The notes under the pieces are model-generated. The model was given only the letters and a program-made list of their open reading frames with translations, ran no database searches and was not told where the DNA came from. A program made the translations under genes and the position numbers. 64,000 nt of DNA from Deinococcus sp. KNUC1210 (GTDB lineage: Bacteria > Deinococcota > Deinococci > Deinococcales > Deinococcaceae). This document shows positions 1-8,313 of the stretch, one piece after another. Each line of letters starts with the position of its first letter. Within the stretch, counting starts at the first letter, position 1. The stretch spans positions 1 through 64,000 of the forward strand of contig NZ_CP092193.1 of the NCBI RefSeq assembly GCF_022344005.1, read 5' to 3'.

Positions 1-2
1 GG

Positions 3-563
3 GGCCTCATATGGTCTGCGCTAGGTGCACTGGGGAATCTCGCCGTTGCATCCTTCGCTCTATTCACGATATGGATTTCCCGTGCCCAAGTGGCAGAAGC
101 TAGAGCACAAACCCGTATAGCTGAAGAATCAGCGCGGAGGACTTTGCTTAGTCTTGAAGAGACTAAATATCCGAAAGTCTGGGTCTATAGAGAAATATCA
201 GGAAATTATATTTCCATTTATATGATCAATACTGGCTCAATATCTCTTACTGTCGAGGGAATCCAGTCCTCTATTAGCGAAAACGCAAACTGGAAAATCA
301 TTGATCAAGACAGCTCTGAAGTTAGACAGCCCCGCACGAATGGGATACCAATTGCTCCAGGCGAAAAACATCTCCTCTCGAATTTATTAGAGCCGGGCTT
401 TCCAGATCGCAAAACTTACCAAGAAAAGCGGTCGATTGGAATTTCTTGCCGAATGATCGCTCTTGGGGGAAAAGGTGGCGTTTATGATCTTGCAGTGATT
501 ATCGACTACGACACTATCACGATTGAGAAACAAACACTTACAAACGTTACTTCAGCACCTTAA
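3..563 (+). CDS. Membrane-anchored hypothetical protein, 5' end outside window
   Basis: The frame is open from the first bases of the window, so the gene starts upstream. A GTG at position 90 is possible but would remove the hydrophobic stretch encoded at about 12-80 (ALGNLAVASFALFTIWIS), which looks like a transmembrane segment. The remainder is a soluble domain of about 150 residues with beta-strand-like alternation that I do not recognise. Codon use is more AT-rich than the next genes, suggesting accessory DNA. It converges with the rep gene at 600. Confidence 0.6.
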   Translation, partial: GLIWSALGALGNLAVASFALFTIWISRAQVAEARAQTRIAEESARRTLLSLEETKYPKVWVYREISGNYISIYMINTGSISLTVEGIQSSISENANWKIIDQDSSEVRQPRTNGIPIAPGEKHLLSNLLEPGFPDRKTYQEKRSIGISCRMIALGGKGGVYDLAVIIDYDTITIEKQTLTNVTSAP

Positions 564-599
564 AAACACGCTCTAAACCGCATATCTTTAGAATTGATT

Positions 600-1892
600 T
601 CAGTTCACCCGGCGTAGCTTGCGGAAGTCCTTAGCGAACACCGTGTGGCCGACGCCACTCTCAATCTCGTCGATGGCGATCTTTGTGCTGCCCACAGAGA
701 CCACCTCGCAGCGCTGCCCACCGTATTCCACCTGCTGTCCAACCACCCACGCCGCGCCCGCCCCTGGATTCTGGACGGTGGTGGCCGCGCCGTTGGCTCC
801 TGGTTCGCCCACATACCCAGCAGTTGCTGAACCGCGCATGATTCGCGCTCCGATCTCCCGGTCGAGCAGTTCGGTGATGGCCGTCCAGGGATGCAGGGTG
901 GTGTTCTTTCGCGCTTCCAGCACCAGTTCCTCTGCGCGGTGCGGCGCGATCTCAGTCAACCAGGCGCGTCGGCTGCGGCTCACCTTCGCCAGACCGGGCG
1001 GGGTCTCTTCGATCAGCGCGTTGAGTTTCTTCTGGCCGCCCAGGTTACGAACGAGCACCGTGCGGGTGGCCTCCGGATCGTGCCCCTCTTCGGCAGCCGC
1101 CAGCACCGCCGCCACGCCGCCCGCCGCCGGAACTTCTTCAGAAGCTGTGACGGTTTCGCTCTCTGCCCCGAAGAGCAGATCAACGTCCTCATCCGTGACC
1201 ATGGCGGCGGTGGTGGTCGCCCCGTCAGGGGCGCTGGGAGGCTGTGAGGGAAGTTCACTCTGAGGGGCCACGCTGTTTTGAAGCGCAGCGTCAGTTGTGG
1301 TGGTGACTTCCGGTGGATTGATCACGGCGACCGAAGGAGCAGGTTTTTCCTCGCGCGCGTTTTCAGTTAACTCTAATACACCACCTTCTTTAGAGATGTT
1401 TTTAGAGATGTCTTTAAATGTACCGATTTCCGGTACACCTGTGTACCGATTTCCGGTACACCCTGTACCGATTTCCGGTACACCCTTTCGGGCCTTCTTG
1501 GGCTGTGTACCGATTTCCGGTACACCTTCATTTCCGGTACGCTCCAGCAGGCTTTTGGCCATATGTGCTGCGTTCTCACCCCAGACTTGGCGCATGTCCA
1601 GGTGCCACTGGTTACTGGTCACTCGGTCGCCTGGGACGAATTTGACGAAGTGTCCGCAGTGCTCAAGCACCAGCTTCTGAATCCGTTCCAGCTTGTCCTG
1701 ACTCACCTTCAGGTCCTGCTTCATGCGGCGAACCGGCAGCTGCGCGTTCGTGTTCGCCCAGCTCAGCAGGTACTGGAGGAATCCATATCCATCCACGCCA
1801 ATCCGCTTCATGTAGACGTCCCGCAGGACGTTCGGCGACTGGTGAAAGCCGCGGTGCTCCTCGCCGGAGCTGGTGACGTAGGCGCCGGTCAT
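600..1892 (-). CDS. Replication initiator / phage replisome organiser
   Basis: A 430-residue protein. The N-terminal 100 residues (VLRDVYMKRIGVDGYGFLQY onwards) look like the winged-helix DNA-binding domain of phage and plasmid replisome organisers. A long low-complexity linker follows, then a helical domain at about 270-360 and a small C-terminal beta domain. The linker region encodes GVPEIGT several times because the DNA there carries iterons (separate entry). By analogy with lambda O, the protein would bind these repeats inside its own gene and recruit host helicase. It is the last gene of a minus-strand operon and overlaps the HNH gene by ATGA. The role is inferred from architecture plus iterons; I cannot name a Pfam family with certainty. 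Confidence 0.65.
   Translation of the reverse strand: MTGAYVTSSGEEHRGFHQSPNVLRDVYMKRIGVDGYGFLQYLLSWANTNAQLPVRRMKQDLKVSQDKLERIQKLVLEHCGHFVKFVPGDRVTSNQWHLDMRQVWGENAAHMAKSLLERTGNEGVPEIGTQPKKARKGVPEIGTGCTGNRYTGVPEIGTFKDISKNISKEGGVLELTENAREEKPAPSVAVINPPEVTTTTDAALQNSVAPQSELPSQPPSAPDGATTTAAMVTDEDVDLLFGAESETVTASEEVPAAGGVAAVLAAAEEGHDPEATRTVLVRNLGGQKKLNALIEETPPGLAKVSRSRRAWLTEIAPHRAEELVLEARKNTTLHPWTAITELLDREIGARIMRGSATAGYVGEPGANGAATTVQNPGAGAAWVVGQQVEYGGQRCEVVSVGSTKIAIDEIESGVGHTVFAKDFRKLRRVN
1363..1419. other. AT-rich tract next to the iterons, candidate DNA unwinding element
   Basis: Directly beside the iterons, on the side of the rep gene 3' end, lies an AT-rich stretch with a tandem TTAGAGATGT motif (near 1390 and 1402) and TTTAAAT at its end. 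The surrounding gene is strongly GC-rich. An AT-rich region flanking initiator sites on one side is the layout of the lambda origin within gene O. Confidence 0.5.
1420..1540. repeat. Iterons inside the rep gene (putative origin)
   Basis: Four copies of the 17-mer GTACCGATTTCCGGTAC lie at 1420-1436, 1443-1459, 1465-1481 and 1507-1523. A fifth, partial copy (ATTTCCGGTAC) ends at 1540. Each copy is a dyad with GTACCG/CGGTAC arms around a 5-nt centre. Start-to-start spacing is 23, 22 and 42 bp, close to two, two and four helical turns. Three copies are read as GVPEIGT and one in another frame (CTGNRYTG), so selection acts on DNA rather than peptide. Confidence 0.8.
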
Positions 1893-2425
1893 GCCGTCAC
1901 CTGAAGAGGTAAGAGTGGCATGCCTGCTTCTTCCGGCGTGCGGCCACCTTTCTTGAGGTTACAGGTGCCACAGGCAGCGACGAGGTTGGAGGCGTCATGT
2001 GCGCCCTTCTGAACGACAGGGATGACGTGATCGAGCACTAGATATTTGTCTGCGCCGCAGTATCTGCACTGGAAGCCGTCACGCTCATAGACAGCTTGGC
2101 GGACATCATCTGGGATCTTAGGCCGAAGCGGTGGAGTTGTCGGTGGTTCGTACTGATCCGAAAGGTGATTCTTGTGGAACGCCGTGGTGATGCTGCGAGC
2201 GCACTCTTCGCAGAAGAAGAGGTTGACGGCGGCCACAGCTTCACGATGCCAGGTGTTGCAGCAGCTGCAGCGAATCAAGCTCGTTGTCATGCTCGGATCG
2301 GGTGTTCCAAACAACGTGAAGACGTCTGGGTGTGATGTCGCTCGGAAGGTGACCATATCGCCGCGCTGTCCTTCAAATACAGCCGTCCCATCTCCAGGGA
2401 AGGCAACTGCAATTCCTTCGTTCAC
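1889..2425 (-). CDS. HNH endonuclease
   Basis: 178 residues. The central part has two CxxC pairs (CSCC and FFCEEC, about residues 53-75). The C-terminal half is a clear HNH nuclease: CRYCGA, then LVLDHVIPV, then NLVAACGTCNLKKGGRTPEE. The start is GTG at 2425, preceded by GAGGAACGAAC. It lies directly upstream of the replication initiator with an ATGA overlap, so the two are probably co-translated. It could be a homing-type or phage DNA-processing nuclease; the extra zinc site hints at DNA binding. Confidence 0.8.
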   Translation of the reverse strand: MNEGIAVAFPGDGTAVFEGQRGDMVTFRATSHPDVFTLFGTPDPSMTTSLIRCSCCNTWHREAVAAVNLFFCEECARSITTAFHKNHLSDQYEPPTTPPLRPKIPDDVRQAVYERDGFQCRYCGADKYLVLDHVIPVVQKGAHDASNLVAACGTCNLKKGGRTPEEAGMPLLPLQVTA

Positions 2426-2479
2426 GTTCGTTCCTCGACGCCCCCCACCGTGTGGTGGCAGAGAAAAACACCCTGACTA

Positions 2480-2527
2480 GGTCAACGGTGGCGAAACGTT
2501 GACCATGACCCGTAGCTGGCGTAAACT
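2480..2527 (+). promoter_or_regulatory. Promoter with overlapping inverted repeat
   Basis: A good sigma70-type promoter reads rightward: TTGACC at 2499-2504, a 17-nt spacer and TAAACT at 2522-2527. The -35 box lies in the right arm of an 8-bp inverted repeat (GGTCAACG 2480-2487, CGTTGACC 2497-2504), a likely operator. No gene follows on this strand, only a hairpin-rich stretch ending in a terminator. Confidence 0.55.
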
Positions 2528-2533
2528 ACGAGC

Positions 2534-2625
2534 AGGCGTTGGCCTTAAAGCCAATTGCAGAACCCCTTTCAAAAGTTCTGGCTGTATCTCACCCTCGGCT
2601 GTGGCGGCTGGGGGTGAGTCCTTTT
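2534..2625 (+). ncRNA. Predicted small antisense RNA upstream of the HNH-rep genes
   Basis: From the promoter at 2499-2527 a transcript of about 90 nt is predicted. It contains a hairpin at 2539-2554 (TTGGC/GCCAA), a second at 2558-2580 (CAGAAC/GTTCTG) and a terminator-like stem CTCACCC 2588-2594 with GGGTGAG 2612-2618, followed by TCCTTTT. No convincing reading frame is present. It is antisense to the leader crossed by the minus-strand operon, about 110 nt before the HNH start, so it could act like a plasmid counter-transcribed RNA controlling rep expression. That role is inference. Confidence 0.45.
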
Positions 2626-2701
2626 GGTCGATTGCTCGGTGACCGCCGGGATGTCAGAACTTTATCACGTGAGTGTGCATGCTGTTACGGAATCGTCGGA
2701 T

Positions 2702-3307
2702 TTAGACGGCATAGGTCATGACCTGTTCGAGCGATCTGATGCTGTCACCAATCCAGCCGCCCCAGTGCCGCCACAGCCAGTCGAGTTCTTCGAGCAGCGC
2801 GTTGTTGCTCATGGCCTTCAGTCCCGCCTCGCGGGCGGCGTAGAAGGTCTGGGCGTACTCGGGCGTCATGGTGCCAGGCCTGCGGGGTGTCTGCTTGAAG
2901 ACCTCCAGGATGGCCGCTCGCTGCTCGGGCGTCAGCCCATAGTCGAGCTTCTGGCCTTTGGGGAGGGCGGGGGCCTGTTGAGCGGGCCGGAGCACCAGGC
3001 CGCGTGTCCCGCTGCTGCCGGTCTTCCACGTGTAGTTGTAGCCGCGCCAACCTGCATCGCGGGCCACGATGTCGCCCTCGGTGAGGCTCGGTTCGCCCCC
3101 TTCGCGCGTCAGGGCCATTCGCAACGCGCCTTCCTGCAGATAGGCGGTGACGATCAGGCCTTTGCTGAACGTGTGGTGTTGCGGTTGGCCGGTAGTCTTG
3201 AGCGTGTCGATCAGTCGGGCCAGCACCTGCGAGAGCACCGACACATGCACCGGCATCAGTGGCGGATCGTCCTCGTCCAGCCACGGTGGCGAGAGCGCAG
3301 CGGTCAT
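2702..3307 (-). CDS. Hypothetical phage protein
   Basis: 201 residues, ATGA overlap with the upstream gene, and GC-rich codon use like its neighbours. The middle part (residues about 50-110) looks like a small beta-rich domain containing WRGYNYTWKTGSSGTR. The C-terminal half is helical. I do not recognise a family. Its place between a Rha-type operon and the replication genes suggests an early phage function. Confidence 0.6.
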   Translation of the reverse strand: MTAALSPPWLDEDDPPLMPVHVSVLSQVLARLIDTLKTTGQPQHHTFSKGLIVTAYLQEGALRMALTREGGEPSLTEGDIVARDAGWRGYNYTWKTGSSGTRGLVLRPAQQAPALPKGQKLDYGLTPEQRAAILEVFKQTPRRPGTMTPEYAQTFYAAREAGLKAMSNNALLEELDWLWRHWGGWIGDSIRSLEQVMTYAV

Positions 3308-3978
3308 GCGATCCCCACCGCGCCAGCTGCTTGCTGTTGCAGATACTCCTGGGCGGCTCGCAGACGATGTGGCATCAGCGCCTCCTTGGTGTCCGGCAGC
3401 ATGTCCAAGGTGTCGAGCAACTCAGGTGTTTCCTGCAAGACTTGCAGGTGGTCCCGGACGATCCGAGCCAGCCACCAGCGATGACCTTCCAACAGTCGGA
3501 TGCGACTGCCGGTATTCAGCGCGTCGTCCAGTTCGTTCCGCAGGGCCAGCAGACGAGCATGCTCCTGCTTCACCTCGTCGATCAGCTCCGCCGCTGGACC
3601 TAAGAGGCACAGTTCCAGACTGGCACTAGCCATCAGGCTCTCGACCACTGGGAAGTGCTTGGCAGCTTCGTCTTCGATGGCCGCCATGAGTGTGGTGTAC
3701 GCCAGGGCCACCCGCTCCAGCGTCAGCGCCTCTGTGAGTTGACCTTCTATCGGTGGCGTACCGTCCCGAAGATCCAAGAAGACCACCATGAGGGCGCGGG
3801 CAGCTGTCTCGTTTTCTTCCGGGTCGAGTTCATCGAGGCTCTCGGCTCCGTGCTGCATTCGCAGGGCCAACGCGGCCATGGTCTCGCGCTCATTGTCGTC
3901 GTTGAACGAGTCGCCCACGCTGGTGACCCAACAGGCGGCCCAGGTGGTGTTGAGCAGGTCAGCGGGAGATGCGGTCAT
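3304..3978 (-). CDS. Hypothetical helical phage protein
   Basis: 224 residues, almost entirely helical in appearance and rich in Leu, Ala and Glu, with no signal peptide or membrane segment. It overlaps both neighbours by ATGA, so it is translated as part of the minus-strand early operon. No family recognised. Confidence 0.6.
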   Translation of the reverse strand: MTASPADLLNTTWAACWVTSVGDSFNDDNERETMAALALRMQHGAESLDELDPEENETAARALMVVFLDLRDGTPPIEGQLTEALTLERVALAYTTLMAAIEDEAAKHFPVVESLMASASLELCLLGPAAELIDEVKQEHARLLALRNELDDALNTGSRIRLLEGHRWWLARIVRDHLQVLQETPELLDTLDMLPDTKEALMPHRLRAAQEYLQQQAAGAVGIA

Positions 3979-4682
3979 TGCCGGTCCCAGTGTTCGAGCA
4001 GGGGACGCTCGGCGGCGAAGCTCTGGATCTGGAGCGTCAGCCAGCGCTCGGCCTCGGCAAAGCGGCGCATCGGCAGGCTGTCATACCGGGCCAGCGGCAC
4101 GCCGTCCTGCCCCATGGCCTCTTTGAAGGCCCGGTAGGCACCAGGCCACTGCTTGGGATGCACCGCGCCCAGCTCCTTGCACAACTGACTGATGCGTGAG
4201 GCCATGACCGAATCCATGCGGATCGGGGTGTTGTCCAGCCGCTGCTCGACCGCGTGCATGCCCGTCTGTAAGGCCTGGATCTGCCCGCGCTGCTGCTGAA
4301 GACTCTGGAGGCTCAGCGCCAGCAGCTCCAACGGATCGGTCGGGAGTGTCTGAATCGGGGATACCTGCTGGAGTTGTTCACGGGCCAACTTGAACAGTTG
4401 CACCAGTCGGAGCTTCAATTTCACGACCATCTCGGAATTCCGCACGAGGGTCAGCAGGAAGTAACACTGGTCTTCGTTGAGCAGGGCGTATTTGGCGGGC
4501 TGGCCGCGTCCGTTGATTACTTCCGTTTCAAACGCGAGTATTCCCAGGCTCTTGAACTCATCGTGGTAGTCCCCGATCAGAGTCACCACGTTCTTGTGTT
4601 GATTGCCGAGCGCCGCCGCCAGTTCACGGCTGTCAGCGAATGCCTGATTCTCCTGGAACTGCAGCTTGATTTCTGGGGACAC
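3975..4682 (-). CDS. Rha-family phage regulatory protein
   Basis: 235 residues from a GTG at 4682. GAGGAG at 4688-4693, five bases upstream, decides this start; longer readings lack a site. The N-terminal domain carries SRELAAALGNQHKNVVTLI, the FETEVINGRGQPAKYALLNE segment and LLTLVRNSEMVVKLKLRLVQ, characteristic of the Rha domain found in lambdoid and other temperate phages. In phage P22 relatives Rha limits growth in hosts lacking IHF. A C-terminal helical region of about 110 residues follows. It sits mid-operon between DUF2303 and unknown genes. Confidence 0.8.
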   Translation of the reverse strand: MSPEIKLQFQENQAFADSRELAAALGNQHKNVVTLIGDYHDEFKSLGILAFETEVINGRGQPAKYALLNEDQCYFLLTLVRNSEMVVKLKLRLVQLFKLAREQLQQVSPIQTLPTDPLELLALSLQSLQQQRGQIQALQTGMHAVEQRLDNTPIRMDSVMASRISQLCKELGAVHPKQWPGAYRAFKEAMGQDGVPLARYDSLPMRRFAEAERWLTLQIQSFAAERPLLEHWDRQ

Positions 4683-4857
4683 GATGGCTCCTCTGTGGAA
4701 GGAAGAATGGAAGTGGCGTGAGGGCGGCCCGCAGTGCCCTGCATGGCTCGCCCTCCTCGGTGGTGGTGTGTGGTGGCCGTCTCTGCCCTTCGTGGGCGTC
4801 CGGCTGAACCGGGAGACGACAGGCGGCCCACGCTGGGGCCGGGGAAGTGGGTTTGAA

Positions 4858-5643
4858 TCAGCGCAGTGCGGGCGTGCCGTAGGCGACCGTGACCGGCAGT
4901 CGTTCGTCCTGTTCCAGCGCCGCGATGATCTTGCCGACGGCTGCCTCCTGTGCCATTCGCAGATCGTCGTGCCGGACCACCAGGATGAACACGCTCTTGT
5001 CATGGTCGTAGTCGAGGAAGACCCGCACTGGATATTGATCGGCTCGGGCCTCGCGGATGTCGAAGACCGGCACGGTCAGATCGAGGAAGTCGGGGGCGGC
5101 GGTGCCGTTCTCGCCCTGCACCTGCTTGTGGATGTTCCTGTCCAACCCGGCAGCCATCGGGCGGACGGTGGCGAGGGTGTCGCTGTTGTTGGTGAATCGC
5201 AGGCTCGCCAGCTGGTCGATCACCGACTGGGGGACGGCCGCGCTGAGTTCCGTCCGGAGGAGCCGCACCAGCCCCTTCTGGTCGTATGCGGCGGGTTTCT
5301 TGAAGGTGCTCAGCAGCGCGAACATCGGGTGCAGCGGCAGCAGCACCTTGGCGGTCCAGCGGGTATGGGTGTCGTCGAAGAGCGCGGTCACTTCACTGTC
5401 GCTGACGTACACCACCGTGAGATGCTCGTCCTTGCCGTTCACCTCGCGGCCCAGGCTTTCGAGGTCGTACAGCTGAACGTTGGCCGGGTCGAGTTCAGCC
5501 CGCTGGCGCTGGTAGCTTCCGTCCGGCTGGCGGAGGTAGTAGACGCCTTTCTGCTCACCCGTGGGCGCCAGCACCACGTCGGCTTCGTTGACCAGGCGTT
5601 CGATTTCAATGATGGCGCTGCCGTCGAGGTTCGTCATGTTCAA
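4858..5643 (-). CDS. DUF2303 family phage protein (YfdQ-like)
   Basis: 261 residues. The beta-rich core with RAELDPANVQLYDLESLGR, FKKPAAYDQKGLVRLLRTEL and the C-terminal PVFDIREARADQYPVRVFLD segment fits the DUF2303/YfdQ family of prophage early proteins, whose biochemical role is unknown. It overlaps the upstream 114-residue gene by ATGA. A 175-bp gap separates it from rha, in which I see no gene. Confidence 0.7.
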   Translation of the reverse strand: MNMTNLDGSAIIEIERLVNEADVVLAPTGEQKGVYYLRQPDGSYQRQRAELDPANVQLYDLESLGREVNGKDEHLTVVYVSDSEVTALFDDTHTRWTAKVLLPLHPMFALLSTFKKPAAYDQKGLVRLLRTELSAAVPQSVIDQLASLRFTNNSDTLATVRPMAAGLDRNIHKQVQGENGTAAPDFLDLTVPVFDIREARADQYPVRVFLDYDHDKSVFILVVRHDDLRMAQEAAVGKIIAALEQDERLPVTVAYGTPALR

Positions 5644-5984
5644 TTACCTCCGGAGAGTAAGGGCGCTTGTGGAAACGCGGCGCGAACGACCTTGTCGCCG
5701 TTGGCGTTGTGCTCGACGCGGACCTGCAGGAAGTTTTCACCACCGCTGCGGGGTGGGAGGACGGGCTTGACGGTGGCGATGATGCCGATGGTGTTGAGGC
5801 CAGTTTCGTTATCTTGGAGGGCCGCGCTGCCGGGTTTGAACGAGAGCTGGATGATGACCTTGCGGTCTTTGTCGAGGCCTGGACGTCCAGTGCAGTCACG
5901 CATGGCCTCGGCAATCGCCTGATCGATGGCGTATCCGATGCCTCCACCGTCCAAATCGCCGATGTTCTTGTGAGTAATGTCCAT
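5640..5984 (-). CDS. Hypothetical phage protein upstream of DUF2303
   Basis: 114 residues with a good Shine-Dalgarno (AAAGGA) before the ATG at 5984. The protein is soluble and beta-rich (KVIIQLSFKPG, NTIGIIATVKPVLP). Small proteins of this kind commonly precede DUF2303 genes in phage early operons, and the ATGA overlap suggests the two work together. No named function. Confidence 0.6.
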   Translation of the reverse strand: MDITHKNIGDLDGGGIGYAIDQAIAEAMRDCTGRPGLDKDRKVIIQLSFKPGSAALQDNETGLNTIGIIATVKPVLPPRSGGENFLQVRVEHNANGDKVVRAAFPQAPLLSGGN

Positions 5985-6000
5985 TTAGGGTCCTTTTGAT

Positions 6001-6357
6001 TCAGCGAAGGGTTTTGAGGTTGTCGGTGCGGCGCAGCTTGGCCTCGCTGCCGAGCTGCCGCGCCAGCAGGGCGTACAGGCGGTCCTGATCGAGCGGGCCT
6101 GCCAGATCCAGCAGCGTGCCGATGCCGTAAAAGCGGTCGCCTGGACGCTGGAGCTCAGTGGTGTAGAGGTCGAACGATCCCCAACTCACCACGCCGACGG
6201 CGTTGTCAGAGACGTAGATGACCATCAGATCCGGCAGGCGCTGGATGTCCGTGTGCAGGTCTGCGAGGTCGCACACGCTGATCGGTTGGTGCGGGCCGCG
6301 CACCTTCCGCTTGAAGATCAGGCTCGAATGCGCCGTGTCGTCCGGTAGGGCGGTCAT
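6001..6357 (-). CDS. Hypothetical phage protein
   Basis: 118 residues from the ATG at 6357, which overlaps the stop of the upstream gene (ATGA). Upstream in-frame codons are a shadow of the neighbouring gene. The protein is soluble with several beta-strand-like segments (LMVIYVSDNAVGVVSWGSFD). No family recognised. Confidence 0.55.
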   Translation of the reverse strand: MTALPDDTAHSSLIFKRKVRGPHQPISVCDLADLHTDIQRLPDLMVIYVSDNAVGVVSWGSFDLYTTELQRPGDRFYGIGTLLDLAGPLDQDRLYALLARQLGSEAKLRRTDNLKTLR

Positions 6358-6653
6358 GGTGGCACGATCCGGACGGCGTACCAGGTGATGTCGGTTTCGC
6401 CTGGATGCTGTGGGCCGCTCTCGCGGGTGTACTCGCCGACGCTCCAGGGCCAGTCCTTGTACCAGCGGCTGACGTTGCGTTTCCAGCGCTTGCCGATGAC
6501 GACGCCCGTGGGTAGGGTGTGGTCGTATTGCAGCAGGTCGTCGAGTTCGGTCTGCGTCAGCTCCAGCACCGGGTGCCAATCTCCCGGCCTAATCTCGACC
6601 ATTTCCAACCGTCGCCCGACACGGCAGTTCAGGGGTATGGCTGGCTGGGTCAT
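6354..6653 (-). CDS. Hypothetical phage protein
   Basis: 99 residues, tryptophan-rich in its middle (RWYKDWPWSVGEYTRE). The ending TDITWYAVRIVPP resembles small proteins that wrap or bind nucleic acid, but I cannot assign a family. It lies within the minus-strand early operon, 16 nt after the upstream stop and overlapping the next gene. Confidence 0.5.
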   Translation of the reverse strand: MTQPAIPLNCRVGRRLEMVEIRPGDWHPVLELTQTELDDLLQYDHTLPTGVVIGKRWKRNVSRWYKDWPWSVGEYTRESGPQHPGETDITWYAVRIVPP

Positions 6654-6669
6654 GGTGGAATCGTCAGCA

Positions 6670-7284
6670 TCAGCTGGCTGCCTGGGTCTCGGCCATCAGG
6701 GCGTGGGCTTTGGCCATCTGGTCGGTGGAGGTCTGCCACTCTTCCAGCAAGTCGGGGATGCCGTACTGTGCCGCCTGCGTTCGCAGGATGCGCCGGGCGT
6801 TTTCGTCGCCGTCGAAATCGGTGTACAGATCCACCAGGATGTCGAGCATGGCGTCCCGCACGAGCCGGTCCACGTCACTCTCGTACACGCCGATGACGGC
6901 ATCTGCGAAGTAATTCGGTTTGCTGAGTTTCCCGGACGTGATGGCCATGTAGACCTTCGGGACTTCGTTGAGCACGTGGCTGTAGTCGGCCAGCTCGGCC
7001 AGGATGGCGGTCTCGTCGAGGATGCCGTTGGGTTTGATGATGTCGGCCCACCACGCGGCGACCTCGGCGCGGTGTTCGGCTTCTTCCTCGGGCGTGAGGT
7101 GCGGGCCGGGGGTTTCCGGTGGGAGCAGTCGGCGGGGAATCATGGTCTCGGCAGCTGCGAACGCGCCGCTCTGCCAGTTCTCCTGGGTGCCGGGCGGCAG
7201 CTCGTTCCACGCGAGGTGGTTGGTAAATTTGCGGCTGAAGGCGTCGTAGGCGACCTGCCCAGGGGAGCGAGGGGACTCACTCAT
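6670..7284 (-). CDS. Hypothetical phage protein
   Basis: 204 residues taking the ATG at 7284 (MSESPRSPGQ); longer starts overlap the upstream gene heavily. It is mostly helical and acidic (residues about 60-190), without membrane segments. The start overlaps the preceding gene by 8 bp, consistent with coupled translation. Family unknown. Confidence 0.55.
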   Translation of the reverse strand: MSESPRSPGQVAYDAFSRKFTNHLAWNELPPGTQENWQSGAFAAAETMIPRRLLPPETPGPHLTPEEEAEHRAEVAAWWADIIKPNGILDETAILAELADYSHVLNEVPKVYMAITSGKLSKPNYFADAVIGVYESDVDRLVRDAMLDILVDLYTDFDGDENARRILRTQAAQYGIPDLLEEWQTSTDQMAKAHALMAETQAAS

Positions 7285-7645
7285 CGGCGGGTCTCCGCGA
7301 TACGGCTGTGTAGATGCCAAGAGCGGCCATCTGCCACGCATCCACGGTGTGTGTGGGGAGGGCATCCCAGGTGGGCATGTCCAGCCCGTTCCAGGTTTTG
7401 CCGCCGGTTTGGGCAGCGTAGCTTTCGTATCCGATCTGGGCGAGCGAGCGGGTGTCGGGTGGCCGGGTCACGAAGGTCTGTAACTGCTGGGCGCTGGTGG
7501 GGTCGGTGGTGGCGACGGCATAGGCGCTGAGAGTGTTGTCTTCGTGATCGCGCATGGAGAGTTGCACGAAGACACCGTTGGTATAAGCAGTGTCGAGGGC
7601 GGCGACGGCGAGGTCTTCGGCGTCACGGTTGTTGAGTTGCGTCAT
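7277..7645 (-). CDS. Hypothetical first gene of the left early operon
   Basis: 122 residues with a clear AAAGGATC ribosome site before the ATG at 7645. It is the promoter-proximal gene of the minus-strand operon running to 600. The segment SAYAVATTDPTSAQQLQTFV is similar in character to AVTVSCAADLAHAQQLVAR in the possible gene at 14843-15148, which may be a relative. Function unknown. Confidence 0.55.
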   Translation of the reverse strand: MTQLNNRDAEDLAVAALDTAYTNGVFVQLSMRDHEDNTLSAYAVATTDPTSAQQLQTFVTRPPDTRSLAQIGYESYAAQTGGKTWNGLDMPTWDALPTHTVDAWQMAALGIYTAVSRRPADE

Positions 7646-7801
7646 GGGATCCTTTCGCCAAGCTCAGGCCTGGGCGGGGGCAGGGTTGTAAAACTGGAGT
7701 TGGGGTATGCGGATCAGGAAACGCAGAACAACTAGCATTGTTCCGAAAAAGCTGGGAAAGGGTACTCTTGCAGGATCCGGGGTAACACCGTCAAATGAGG
7801 C

Positions 7802-8290
7802 ATGCAAATTCTTCGAGTTCTCCTTGCCGTGTTCACCCTCGGAGCGGTTGGCTCGGTATTTGCCAGACAAAGTTCATATGATCTGCTGATTCAGAGGGTC
7901 TGGCTCTCAGACGCTAACGCGACGGACCTCGCATCGAGGTCCTTCCTGTTCTTTGAACTCAATGAGGCACTAGAGACGGGAAACCGACAGGAAACGTGTC
8001 GTGTCCAGCAACCTCTGGTTGCCGACGGATTCAAAGAGGCGTCCGCCCTGCAACAACAAATCAATCCCCTTGCAATGGCCGCTCTTGGAACTTCATCAGA
8101 GTCGGCTTACCTTTCTCTCCAATACGCAGGAAGTGCCGTTAATCAAGAATGGATATTGATCCAGCATGCTTTCGACCTGGTCTGCCAACGTCCAGCCGAC
8201 TACACGCTGAAGACAGCAGCAGAGATGGCGAGACTCAACATGCAGCTCGCCGATATGAAGAGCACCTTTGTCTACCTGCTGACCCGTTGA
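7802..8290 (+). CDS. Secreted hypothetical protein
   Basis: 162 residues with a typical signal peptide (MQILRVLLAVFTLGAVGSVFA, probable cleavage after VFA). The mature part is about 140 residues, helical, with two cysteines (ETCRVQ and LVCQRP) that could form a disulphide. It sits just before the integrase on the plus strand. The 156-bp gap between 7645 and 7802 should hold the divergent promoters, but I could not identify a convincing pair. Confidence 0.6.
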   Translation: MQILRVLLAVFTLGAVGSVFARQSSYDLLIQRVWLSDANATDLASRSFLFFELNEALETGNRQETCRVQQPLVADGFKEASALQQQINPLAMAALGTSSESAYLSLQYAGSAVNQEWILIQHAFDLVCQRPADYTLKTAAEMARLNMQLADMKSTFVYLLTR

Positions 8291-8313
8291 GACCGACACG
8301 CTACGCTGAAGGT

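Noticed and set aside
1420..1540. CRISPR-like array
   Set aside because: The repeats are short dyads with 5-6-nt or 25-nt gaps, phased by helical turns and inside a coding sequence; no spacers and no cas genes.
2624..3484. 286-codon plus-strand frame
   Set aside because: It mirrors the minus-strand gene 2702-3307, has a shadow composition and no ribosome site.
4683..4857. Small gene between rha and DUF2303
   Set aside because: The only frame is an out-of-frame extension into rha with no independent support.
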